A DNA stretch of 64,000 bases from DASXUX01 sp036504595 (GTDB lineage: Bacteria; Planctomycetota; SZUA-567; H5-PLA8): positions 434,001 through 498,000 of the forward strand of contig DASXUX010000095.1 in the NCBI GenBank assembly GCA_036504595.1, read 5' to 3'. The notes under the pieces are model-generated. The model was not told the DNA's origin and did not search any database. It saw only the letters and a list, made by a program, of their open reading frames with translations. Within the stretch, counting starts at the first letter, position 1. Every line of letters begins with the position of its first letter. Of the stretch, positions 44,701 to 51,878 are shown piece by piece. Both the position numbers and the translations under genes were made by a program.

Positions 44701-45086
44701 AGAAATCGAACGACGGGAAGTTCAAACGCGGCGCCACGGGCGAGTTCCTGATCACGATCGGAAATTTCACCGTTCCGCTTCCCGTGGGACAGCTTCAGGA
44801 CAAGAACGGCGTGTGGGTCTACCGCGCACGAAAAGGCATCTACGGTCTCAAGCGCTTCATGCTCGACCAGAACTCCGGAAATTTCAGCATCTACATGCTC
44901 AAAGTTCCCGCCGATGTCGCCGGTGGCAGCGGCATGCCGCTAGCCAAGTCGGGCGAGAACATCGTGAAGGTGGACCTGAACCTTTCGCTGCAGTTTGACC
45001 TTGCGGACAACGAGAAATTCGCAGCCGGACGGTACATGTTCATCGAACGCAAGGACGCCGCGAGCAAGACGTGGAAGTTGCGATAA
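41799..45086 (+). CDS. Large secreted PKD-domain protein
   Basis: The 1,095-aa protein starts at GTG 41799 after AGGGGG and has a signal anchor (LHLLFPLAIALGASFAVLQP). Residues about 125-290 (DADADDLVGEEHLVAFW, FVDATGRLAVRYGQIVVRDA, YPVVVDPLVG) resemble the N-terminal region of myxobacterial and planctomycete secreted proteins. Residues about 290-680 form beta-propeller-like repeats with FLVVWNDYG, WLVVWSDDR, YVVSWQST, FLVAWLDGR. A PKD domain follows (about 690-765: SPTSGEAPLDVSFDASAS, DFSDGTT). The last 300 residues are an uncharacterised beta-rich region. It is probably an extracellular or surface binding protein. Confidence 0.78.
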   Translation: MSTGQRRKSSRLHLLFPLAIALGASFAVLQPAHKSARLPPPSAAKPAQTPVANDALLAQPVASLQPIAHVPRPPIENPSDATVSFNEVQEGHYEASTSRYVAKLSASEGLRYRPLLGPLTTKPAPGSAEPKPPELRVRLESVLRGNTVLFSGNADADADDLVGEEHLVAFWRATGFEERYRPRGDGVEQSFFLQRPVSGQGDLTFSCELSLDGLTALPARAERRGGISFVDATGRLAVRYGQIVVRDAAQRGLVLEPVLENGKRITFAVPAKWLDEASYPVVVDPLVGTDFQISPDNPVGVAPPLVCAGTNSFLVVWNDYGAGAKLPQLLASIVSQSGIVSSAFPISSATGVPLDIRFQRQQAAFDGSNWLVVWSDDRAVGPGIRASIISTTGEILGGTDFLIAATSGTVTEDPLVTFNGIDYVVSWQSTPPNATGGSQVFYVRVTTAGVLEQYTHVVPASSPTINQSLLFLSPQQPSGDTLLLYRDNMDSPAQTRSVRIAIDGSLRDSGGTTLFMEEQADGGYGRPIGVAYVGQEWNILSSYDQTGNSEVFLHKFNSSGVITPPQGVFAVMGLGPTGTTLDQYAPVFAGANEWLFVRNEKINGSVYHLLGKRVTFAGVDQDPIPFQIDTATQGVLRNAVAAQAGSFFLVAWLDGRRSVTQPADSKNIFGAVVDATAAATTGTPLVASVAASPTSGEAPLDVSFDASASTGSYDTLSWDFSDGTTATQAQITHTYHNKGTFAAVLKLTKGAYTVYDTAIIVVGGGSNNGPSGATIVGMPVEGSPGMQSALFIQSLTVKLDFTATGKDSMFVNGVVDAAQLPANLTGLLGSVSIGTASTSFNLDATGQAKTSTVKFALDKVGGGFAFAVVDADFRSALAAVGANDANVKPAIQVNIPVTVMLDKFAATATVGAMYKATVDITGVANYGFMGTGHEVSGAFVISSFSALEQKQEATGLKVHTFQIKGVCKKSNDGKFKRGATGEFLITIGNFTVPLPVGQLQDKNGVWVYRARKGIYGLKRFMLDQNSGNFSIYMLKVPADVAGGSGMPLAKSGENIVKVDLNLSLQFDLADNEKFAAGRYMFIERKDAASKTWKLR

Positions 45087-45109
45087 GAAGTCCACAAATT
45101 GGAGGGGGG

Positions 45110-45667
45110 ATGTCCAAAGCGCAGTTGCAGGCGGCGGAGGCTTTCGCGCGCACCGTCATTTTCGCTTTTCACAAACACGCCGGGCAGACGCGGAAAGACC
45201 AGCAAAGAACGCCGTACATGATCCATCCGCTGCGAGTCACGGAATACCTGCGGCGGCTGGCCGGCGAACGCGATGAGAATGTTTTGCTCGCCGCGGTGCT
45301 TCACGACACGCTTGAAGATACCAGGACCTCTCGCCAGGAAATCACGAAGCTCACCAACGCGGACGTCACCCGCCTGGTTATCGAACTGACAAACGACACC
45401 AACCTGCCGAAGAAAGAACGCCGCGCGAAGATGATCGCGCACATTCCAGAACTCAGTCGTCGAGCCAAGCGCATCAAACTCGCGGACCGGTTGGACAACG
45501 TTCGCGATCTGGTGGCCGGCGGAGCGAAAGACCGCGAAAAGCGCACGCGCTATTTGAAGGAAACAGAGGCGATTTTGAAAGGCTGCGCGGGGGCTTGTCC
45601 GCCGATCGAAAAGGAACTGAAGAAGGCCTTTGGGGAATTGGAGAAGCTGGTAGAAAAACTGAGGTAG
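45110..45667 (+). CDS. MESH1-like small alarmone ((p)ppGpp) hydrolase, HD domain
   Basis: The 185-aa single-domain HD protein has AFHKHAGQTRKDQQRTPYMIHP, AAVLHDTLEDT (the HD pair), ELTNDTNLPKKERRAKMI and RIKLADRLDNVRDL, which align with the hydrolase half of SpoT and with MESH1 (RKD..GTPYINHP, LLHDTVEDT, ADKLYNLRDL). It lacks synthetase, TGS and ACT domains, so it should be a stand-alone Mn-dependent hydrolase of (p)ppGpp (or, as for MESH1, NADPH). ATG 45110 is preceded by GGAGGGGGG, 24 bases after the PKD gene; an upstream in-frame GTG lies inside that gene. Its stop codon is the first base group of a palindromic repeat. Confidence 0.88.
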   Translation: MSKAQLQAAEAFARTVIFAFHKHAGQTRKDQQRTPYMIHPLRVTEYLRRLAGERDENVLLAAVLHDTLEDTRTSRQEITKLTNADVTRLVIELTNDTNLPKKERRAKMIAHIPELSRRAKRIKLADRLDNVRDLVAGGAKDREKRTRYLKETEAILKGCAGACPPIEKELKKAFGELEKLVEKLR

Positions 45668-45816
45668 TGTGGCACGGGCAGGCCGCGCCGCGTAGGGTGC
45701 GTCGATATCAAGGACCGACGTCCGTTCGCGGCGCGGATTGCCCGTGCAGAGGCGCGCCAACGATCACGGGCAATCCACGCCGCAAACGAACGCGGCGTGG
45801 CCTGCCCGTGCCACAC
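45667..45816. repeat. 150-bp palindromic element with 26-bp inverted ends
   Basis: GTGTGGCACGGGCAGGCC plus CGCCGCG at the left end pairs with CGCGGCGTGG plus CCTGCCCGTGCCACAC at the right end with one mismatch over 26 bases. The interior repeats ATTGCCCGTG and its complement. It begins at the last base of the alarmone hydrolase stop codon. No target duplication is evident. Confidence 0.78.
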
Positions 45817-45884
45817 GTCACCCGGTCTATTGACGGTGCGGCATTTGCTGATATCACAAGACACGGAAGGGAGATCGAATTTCT

Positions 45885-46907
45885 ATGTCGAAAGTGAAAC
45901 TGAGTTCTTTGTTCGTGTTCTGCGTCGCAACGCTGGCCACGAGCGCACGGGCCGAAGGTGTGCTCACATACGGCGGATTGGTGGTCGAGGGGCCGGTGCG
46001 GCGCTGCTCGGACTGTTCAGCCGTGGTGGAAAGCCCCATCTACGGCATCATGGTCATACCTTGCGACAAGGTGAAAGCCGTGATCCCTCGCGACCAGACA
46101 CTCAACGATGTGCTCGCGCAACTTCGTTGCGAAGAAGAGGCGGCGCGGCAAAGAGCAGAACCACGGCGTCTGGTGCCGGCGATTCCGGCCGCGCCTCGCG
46201 CTGTTCCTACCCCGCCCGGTGTGGTGCCCGCCGCTCCCGCGCCGAACGCGGCGCCAAAAGCCGTGCCGCCAGCCATTCCGGCTCCGGCGAAACCGTCCGC
46301 GACACCCGCGCCAGCTACTCCGGCGCCAGCGACGCCTGCTGCGCCTGCCATCCCCGCACCTCCAACGCCGGCGCCACCCGGAACGGCGATGGCGGCCTTG
46401 GACCAGCTCGTTGCGAACGAGGCGGCCGCGGTGAACGCCTGCCGGCTCTATAACCAGGCGCAGACGCGTTATCACCAGAAGGACTGGAATGGCGACAACG
46501 TGCTGGAGTACGCTCAAGCGCTGAAGGGAGATTTCAGTCTGCTGGAGACCAAAGCTGGCGCGGCAGACGTCCACTTGATCGAGCCGAACATGGCCGCGGC
46601 CGAAGGGGATCCCGTTCCAGGCTCGGCGAGCCTTTCCGGCTATCGCTTCAAGGTTCTTAAAGGGCAGGGCGAGAATGCGTTCGGCGGCAAGCGCAGCTAC
46701 ATCTCGGCCGTAAATGGCAAGGAACGCATGACGCTGGGGTACGCGCTGGTGGCTTACCCGGACGAGTACGGGAAAAGCGGCCGCTACACGTTCCAGATCA
46801 GCAATGCCGGCGTGATCTGGAAAAAAGACTTGGGCGCGCAGACGCATGAGTTCGTCAAGCAGATGCAGGAATTCAATCCGGACAAGACATGGCTGATGGT
46901 TGAATGA
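45885..46907 (+). CDS. Exported DUF2950 family protein with Pro/Ala linker
   Basis: The 340-aa protein has a signal peptide (KLSSLFVFCVATLATSARAEG), an N-terminal region with paired cysteines (RRCSDCSAVVES, VIPCDKV), a long Pro/Ala linker (residues about 100-165) of AP repeats, and a C-terminal domain (about 170-340) with AAVNACRLYNQAQTRYHQKDWNGD, SGYRFKVLKGQG, KERMTLGYALVAYPDEYGKSGRYTF and WKKDLGAQT, matching DUF2950. Function is unknown; the family is common in exported proteins. It is the last gene before a convergent ATPase gene. GGAAGGGAG lies 10-12 bases before the ATG. Confidence 0.82.
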   Translation: MSKVKLSSLFVFCVATLATSARAEGVLTYGGLVVEGPVRRCSDCSAVVESPIYGIMVIPCDKVKAVIPRDQTLNDVLAQLRCEEEAARQRAEPRRLVPAIPAAPRAVPTPPGVVPAAPAPNAAPKAVPPAIPAPAKPSATPAPATPAPATPAAPAIPAPPTPAPPGTAMAALDQLVANEAAAVNACRLYNQAQTRYHQKDWNGDNVLEYAQALKGDFSLLETKAGAADVHLIEPNMAAAEGDPVPGSASLSGYRFKVLKGQGENAFGGKRSYISAVNGKERMTLGYALVAYPDEYGKSGRYTFQISNAGVIWKKDLGAQTHEFVKQMQEFNPDKTWLMVE

Positions 46908-46966
46908 TGGCGGATTCTTGAACCGCAAAGACGCGGAGCTTCTTCCCGCGTTCATCTGCGTTAATT

Positions 46967-47701
46967 TCATCGCACAAGATGCTCGCGCACCGCAGCGATC
47001 TGCCTTATATCTCGTGCAACCATCTCGTCGAGCTTCGCGCGAGCGCCCTGCATGGCTGCGGTTGAAGCGAGCCCTCCGTTCAACGCCTGTCCGGTGCCAA
47101 ATATCCGCGTGTGAGGCCGGCTGCCATCCGATTCCCAGAGCTCGGCGATTCTCCGTGTCGTTCGGAAACCTTCGCGCTCCAGCGAGAGGAAGAACAGAAG
47201 GTTCATGCGACGGAATGCGGCTTCAGGCACGCCATTGCTGCCACAAACCTGGTCATGAGCCTGCTCAAAAGTGTCGGCGTGCAGGTTCGTTGCGAGCATG
47301 TGGCCTGCGCGCGGCAGATCGAAGTACGCGCGCAGTTCTTCGCCCCAAAGATAGGCGTAGTACGGACCCGAACCGATCTCGTGACAGATGAAGCACGCGC
47401 GAGGAATTGGAGTGGAAGCGCCGCGTTCGATGACGGCGATACTGTCGGCGGCAATGAGTTCAACGTCCGCGGGCACGAAGTTCAGCAAGGCGCCCATCAC
47501 CGTTGTTTTTCCCGCCCCGCCCGGCAGCGCGCCCACCATAAAGGAGCATCCGCCGCTGATACTCGCGAGCGCATACGCAGCCAGGTCGCGGGCGATCGTC
47601 CCATCCGCAAGCAGATCGACGACGCTCAGCATGCGTCCGCCGCGCTGGTTGCAGCGCTCGATCTCGCGCACGTGCCGTTTTAGCGCCGCCGTGTCGGGCA
47701 T
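46967..47701 (-). CDS. Secretion-type P-loop ATPase, VirB11/PilT-like
   Basis: The 244-aa protein has Walker A GALPGGAGKTTVMGALL (about residue 50-65) and ATNLHADTFEQAHDQV, which resembles the histidine box of type II/IV secretion ATPases. VELIAADSIAVIE lies at a Walker B-like position, but the canonical acidic pair is not obvious. It is shorter than PilT or VirB11 (about 330-350) and lacks the N-terminal domain. Start ATG 47701 follows AAAGGAGGG. The next gene upstream is a small membrane protein. Its partner, if any, is not in the window; the pseudopilin operon has no ATPase, so a link is possible. Confidence 0.65.
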   Translation of the reverse strand: MPDTAALKRHVREIERCNQRGGRMLSVVDLLADGTIARDLAAYALASISGGCSFMVGALPGGAGKTTVMGALLNFVPADVELIAADSIAVIERGASTPIPRACFICHEIGSGPYYAYLWGEELRAYFDLPRAGHMLATNLHADTFEQAHDQVCGSNGVPEAAFRRMNLLFFLSLEREGFRTTRRIAELWESDGSRPHTRIFGTGQALNGGLASTAAMQGARAKLDEMVARDIRQIAAVREHLVR

Positions 47702-47760
47702 GGTTGCCGCCCTCCTTTGCACCAGTAACGCAACCCTCCCCCCAGATTGCGTGCCGTTCG

Positions 47761-47794
47761 GTTCCCCTCTTCTCCGCGAGGGAAAGGGGTTAGG
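47761..47794 (-). repeat. 34-bp dispersed repeat, second copy (intergenic)
   Basis: On the minus strand this matches the 38431-38464 insertion in sucA: CCTAACCCCTTTCCCTCGCG then GAGAAGAGGGGAAC, with a few differences. Here it lies between the ATPase gene and the next small gene. Confidence 0.75.
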
Positions 47795-47818
47795 TTGATG
47801 GGGCTCGCGCCAGTGGTC

Positions 47819-48166
47819 TCAATGCAAACTGTACCAACTCACCACCGCCGTCCCGATCAGGATTCCCAAGCCCAACGCGTACGCGACCCATTCGCCAACG
47901 GGAATGTCCAGCCTCTGCCCTTTGCGCCGCAGCACGACCAGCAGCACGCTGCCCAAGGCCAGCACGAACACGCCGATTTCGATCTGCTGCCGGAAGTTCG
48001 CGACCGCCGCTGGCGGAGCCGTGCCGGCATCCCGTTCGACGGGAAAGTCGGTCCCCACGTCAATGGGCTCGTGCGAAATCAGCCGCTCCCCACGCGCTTC
48101 GTAAAAGAGAATGAATGTGAACGCAAAGATGGCGGCGGCGAGGGCGCGGCGTTGATAGGGAGTCAT
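47819..48166 (-). CDS. Small membrane protein, three helices
   Basis: The 115-aa protein has hydrophobic segments at about residues 8-22 (LAAAIFAFTFILFYE), 62-82 (IEIGVFVLALGSVLLVVL) and 94-112 (VAYALGLGILIGTAVVSWY). A non-hydrophobic stretch (residues 26-60) separates the first two. It lies 10 bases downstream of the PIG-L-like gene, so the two may be co-transcribed. I do not recognise the family. Confidence 0.7.
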   Translation of the reverse strand: MTPYQRRALAAAIFAFTFILFYEARGERLISHEPIDVGTDFPVERDAGTAPPAAVANFRQQIEIGVFVLALGSVLLVVLRRKGQRLDIPVGEWVAYALGLGILIGTAVVSWYSLH

Positions 48167-48176
48167 GTACGCTCCT

Positions 48177-50564
48177 TTATCGTACGCCGCGTTTCATCCG
48201 CGAATAGCTGAGCATATTTGCCAGCATCCGGTATGCGCCGGGCGCGCCGGCCCGCAACTGCCGGTCCCAGGAGTAGCTCGTATAGATGAAGCTCCCGGTT
48301 CCGATATCCGCGACCAGCAATCCGCCGTCGAGCGGCTTCTCGCCGTTATCACCGCAGGAAAGCAGCGCCACATACTCCGGTGCCCATTTTTGGGGGAACG
48401 TATGGCCACGTTCCTGCACCCAGCCCTCAAAATCGCGTTCCCAAATCTTGCACGGCGAAGAAAGCAACAGATGCTGCGGCCTTAGAATTTTCACAGGAGC
48501 GCTGCTGTCCGTGACGCGCTCCTCAGAGAGTTCGATCGGCAGCGGCGTGATCTTGCTCATCTCTTTCTGACCGAAACACAGCACGTTGCCGCCGTCCTGC
48601 ATGAACTGCATCAGGCGGTCGCGGGAATGCAGCAGTTCGGGCCGCTGCTGCAACACGCCGGTGTCGAGCACGATGGTGTGCAAACGATTCAAATCCCAAA
48701 CAGCCAGGTCTTCGGGTGTAAGTTCCAGCAACGTCAGCCCCAGGCCCGCGTCTTCGAGTTTCTTCAGCGCAGAGTGGATCGAGTCGTCGCGGCTTCTCAC
48801 CAGAGCCACCGTCAAGTTCGGCGGCAGTTTCAGCGGCACGCGCCGCAGCGTCGCGACCGGACCGCCAAAGTTTCGTTCCGCGGTCCAGATCGCCGTCTGC
48901 ACTGCAATGTCGCCTTTGTTCAGCAGTGCGACCGGCGGCGCAGAACGAAATTCGGCGGCCAGCGTCTGCCCTTTTTCGCTAAAGGTGAACGGCACCGCGC
49001 GATCCACCGGCGCTTCGTTCGACGGCTGAATCCCGGCGAACAACTTGAGCGGCTCCGGCGCGCGCTGATAGTTCGTTATGACCAGCCGGAACACCGCCGG
49101 CAGTGGAAAATTATCCGGCCGGTCAGGATCGTCGAAAATCAGCACGGGGTTCGGACGAATGACCGCCACGCGCGCCGGCGCCAGATCGAGCGGCACGTCC
49201 TGCGAAAGGGTCCCCGTCGAGCCTTCCACCGAAACTGTCACCAACGCGCGCACCGGCTTGCGCTCTTCCAGCCGCGCAAAGATCGTCTGCTCAGGCGGGA
49301 AATTCGGGCACGCGCCCTCGCCTGCTTTGATAGTTCCAGAAAACTCCGCGCTCTCGCCCGGCGCCAGCGCCTTACCCGCAGAAGTCTTCGCCGCCTCCCA
49401 TTGCGAAGACTCGCCGATCAGTTGCACACCATCGACTCGTATCGCCAACGGGCCGTTATTTGCTACGGCCACAGTGACGCTGACGCTCTCGCCAACGGCG
49501 GTAACACTTTCGCTGGCTCGCACATTCAGTTTCAACCCCACCGCTTCAACCAAAGCACGCGATAAATGCACGTTTTGCTTCCCAACCGCCGCGCGCGCGA
49601 TGACTTTTGCCAGCGCGCCGCTCTTCGCATCATCGGTGGTCAGCAGTTTGAGCGCTTCGGAAACATCGGCCGCCGGCTCAAGCTTAAGGCGATCGAGCAC
49701 ACTGCGCTCCTGAACTTCGCCGGGCAAGCGCGGTACAGTTGGCGCGAGACCACGGATGCCCCCGTCCGCTGGAGGAACTCCCGCGCTCGCCAGCTTGCTC
49801 ATTGCCAGAGCCGCAATTTCGGCAACGCTCATCCCAATGAGCGGGTCACGCAGCGAAATCGTTGAAACCAAGATGCCAGGCGCTAGACCAGTCCCCAGAA
49901 AAGTGCACCGCGCGTAGGCTTTCTGCACCCGCCACGCCTGTGTGCCATCCTCCTTCATGGTCTCCGCGAACTTGCCGGCATCCGCAGCCGCCGCAATCGC
50001 TTCGTTGGACAACTGCACGGTTGCCCGGCGCTGCCCCTCGGCACCAGAGGGAACGTCGTCAACCAGCACAACATGCGGCCGCACCAGCCGGATGATGCGC
50101 GCGATCTGCCCCAGCGCTTTCTGGCTCCCCCACCCTTTCAGAGCGTCCTCGGGCGTTCTGCGGAATCCCAGGTCCGGCAGATTCAGATACCAGACTTTCG
50201 CGCCAAGAATCTCGGCACAAGCTTCCGTTTCGCGCGTACGCAAAACCGCCAGCGCGTTGCCGTGCTCGGAACCGGTCGCGTTCTCGCCGGCCTCACCGCG
50301 CGTAAGCAGACAGATATGCGTTTCGAGGCCTAACGAGCGCCGCATGCAAGCGAGCGTGGCGCCGTCAATATCTTCGGGACGTGAGACGATCTGCATCGCG
50401 CGCAAACCCGTCTGCGCCAGTTTCAGCTCGTTGTGAATGAGATCAAACCCGCGCTCAAACGGCGGCTCGGCGGTCCGTGCGATCGCGGCGACACATAACA
50501 AAATGACGACGCACCACCGCGTCGCAGCTCTTGGCTCTTGGCTCTTGGCTCTTCGAAGTGACAT
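48177..50564 (-). CDS. Exported PIG-L-like protein with degenerate active site and C-terminal GATase-like domain
   Basis: The 795-aa protein has a signal anchor (WCVVILLCVAAIARTAEP), then a PIG-L (LmbE) fold: GLETHICLLTRGEAGEN, LAVLRTRETEACAEILGA, WYLNLPDLGF. The catalytic motif AHPDDE reads SRPEDID, and the later H-x-D-H region reads EGQRRATVQL, so the zinc-ligand histidines appear lost. PIG-L enzymes deacetylate N-acetylglucosaminyl groups. A linker (about 260-290) contains SAGVPPADGGIRG, a repeat-derived peptide. The middle is beta-sandwich-like, and the last 200 residues (LHTIVLDTGVLQQRPELLHSR, FMQDGGNVLCFGQKEM) resemble a ThuA/GATase-like domain. ATG 50564 is preferred; upstream starts are TTG. 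Confidence 0.78.
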   Translation of the reverse strand: MSLRRAKSQEPRAATRWCVVILLCVAAIARTAEPPFERGFDLIHNELKLAQTGLRAMQIVSRPEDIDGATLACMRRSLGLETHICLLTRGEAGENATGSEHGNALAVLRTRETEACAEILGAKVWYLNLPDLGFRRTPEDALKGWGSQKALGQIARIIRLVRPHVVLVDDVPSGAEGQRRATVQLSNEAIAAAADAGKFAETMKEDGTQAWRVQKAYARCTFLGTGLAPGILVSTISLRDPLIGMSVAEIAALAMSKLASAGVPPADGGIRGLAPTVPRLPGEVQERSVLDRLKLEPAADVSEALKLLTTDDAKSGALAKVIARAAVGKQNVHLSRALVEAVGLKLNVRASESVTAVGESVSVTVAVANNGPLAIRVDGVQLIGESSQWEAAKTSAGKALAPGESAEFSGTIKAGEGACPNFPPEQTIFARLEERKPVRALVTVSVEGSTGTLSQDVPLDLAPARVAVIRPNPVLIFDDPDRPDNFPLPAVFRLVITNYQRAPEPLKLFAGIQPSNEAPVDRAVPFTFSEKGQTLAAEFRSAPPVALLNKGDIAVQTAIWTAERNFGGPVATLRRVPLKLPPNLTVALVRSRDDSIHSALKKLEDAGLGLTLLELTPEDLAVWDLNRLHTIVLDTGVLQQRPELLHSRDRLMQFMQDGGNVLCFGQKEMSKITPLPIELSEERVTDSSAPVKILRPQHLLLSSPCKIWERDFEGWVQERGHTFPQKWAPEYVALLSCGDNGEKPLDGGLLVADIGTGSFIYTSYSWDRQLRAGAPGAYRMLANMLSYSRMKRGVR

Positions 50565-50625
50565 CGCGCGCCGCAATTCGTACCGACTCCGTTGCCCGCT
50601 TGCGCTCAGCAATCAGCACTTATCT

Positions 50626-51387
50626 TCAACCAGCAAAAGCCTTCTGCATTTCGGCGATCAAATCCCGGCCGTAGGCCCAGTAGTAGAAGGTCGTGCCGAG
50701 CAGGGCATGCGAAATGGCGATCGGCAGCACGTAGCGGTCGTGATAGTAAGAGTAACTCCACAAAACTCCGCCGACCATCGTCGCTATCGTCACGCCGACA
50801 TCCGACCACGCCGGACGCACATGCAGCAAGCCATAGATGATTCCATTCAGCATGCACAAGAAGACCGGCGAGGCGAACGGCAACAGCGCTCGAAATCGTC
50901 CCAGCAAGTAAAACTGAAACAGATACTGCTGCAAGAGCGCCCACGGTAAGTACAGCGCCAGCGTCAGCCAGAAATGCGCCCCGAACATCGCGACCGGGTT
51001 CGTGTACCAGCCCCAATACCGGCCCACGATTCCCAAGATAAGGAGAACGAGTATCGGCGGCACGGTCAGCAGCGTCATAAACAGTGCGCAACTTCGCACG
51101 CGATCGAACGCCGGATGTTCCGGCGGCCCCCATATCCGCTCACGCGTGTCACGAGCGTTCAGACCAATCAGCGCGAAACCAATCAGCGCCATGCCGACGT
51201 ACAGAATGCTGTTGCGCTTCTTCGCGGTCTCTACGTAGTAAAGGAATATCGACGTCAGCAGCGCCAGAACAAAGAGCTCCAGCGCAATGCGCGCCCGCAG
51301 CGACGCGGACGGATGCGGCAAACCATTTCGATATACGCCTTCGCTCACAGCCGCTCTATAGCCCCCGGTGGAACACGCGCCCCACAT
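50626..51387 (-). CDS. CPBP family membrane protein, catalytic glutamates missing
   Basis: The 253-aa polytopic protein has about seven hydrophobic helices. In the CPBP (CAAX-protease and bacteriocin-processing) family the first motif is EExxxR; here it reads LLQQYLFQFYLLG, with both glutamates replaced by glutamine. The second (NGIIYGLLHV) and third (AISHALLGTTFYYW) histidine motifs are kept. It may have lost protease activity. The start is uncertain: ATG 51387 is given, but GTG 51348 (SEGVYRNGLPHP) also fits. It is separated from the PIG-L gene by 61 bases on the same strand. Confidence 0.72.
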   Translation of the reverse strand: MWGACSTGGYRAAVSEGVYRNGLPHPSASLRARIALELFVLALLTSIFLYYVETAKKRNSILYVGMALIGFALIGLNARDTRERIWGPPEHPAFDRVRSCALFMTLLTVPPILVLLILGIVGRYWGWYTNPVAMFGAHFWLTLALYLPWALLQQYLFQFYLLGRFRALLPFASPVFLCMLNGIIYGLLHVRPAWSDVGVTIATMVGGVLWSYSYYHDRYVLPIAISHALLGTTFYYWAYGRDLIAEMQKAFAG

Positions 51388-51472
51388 TGCCAAGGGGATT
51401 ATCTAGGTGAAGCACTAGCTGTAAAGTCGTTTGAAGGAGGATTCGCCCGCGACAATCGGAAAGCCTGCCGCT

Positions 51473-51589
51473 TCAGCGAGGCGCCCCCTGGCGTTCGCTC
51501 GGCCAAGCGCCTCTCCGCAAGGGCGCCAGAACGCGCAGGAAGCAGATCAGCGCCAATAGAACGATAGCCATTGAGACCAGATAGTTCAT
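51473..51589 (-). CDS. Small single-pass membrane protein (38 aa)
   Basis: ATG 51589 follows GGAGGGCG at ideal spacing, and the frame ends in TGA at 51473. The product begins MNYLVSMAIVLLALICFLRV, a hydrophobic helix of about 18 residues, and ends with a basic tail (APLRRGAWPSERQGAPR). Length and ribosome site suggest a genuine small membrane protein near the CPBP gene. There is no homologue I recognise. Longer frames over the same stretch are low-complexity and judged spurious; the region 51590-51878 holds nothing else I recognise. Confidence 0.5.
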   Translation of the reverse strand: MNYLVSMAIVLLALICFLRVLAPLRRGAWPSERQGAPR

Positions 51590-51878
51590 GTGCGCGCCCT
51601 CCAGCGATCCACGTGATGTCGTGATTATTTTCGTTCATATTGCTGGTGGAATTGAGCGAAATCGCGAAAGAACGATCCGGGGCCGCTCTTTGTTCCTCTA
51701 AGTGAAGTAACTTCTCAAGTGCCGCGCCGGTGAAGTCGATAACTTCCTTACTGCGGGGGGAGGGGATCCATTCCAGTGTAGCGGCGGCAGGTCGCAAGCG
51801 CTGCTGACCAGCAGTGAGTCTCGGACGCCTACTCCGCGCCTTTAACGGCGCGCGCGTAACCGGAGGCAAGCACTGTCC

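Noticed and set aside
51399..51869. 156-aa minus-strand open frame
   Set aside because: It is low-complexity without a ribosome site or homology and overlaps the better 38-aa membrane frame in another phase.
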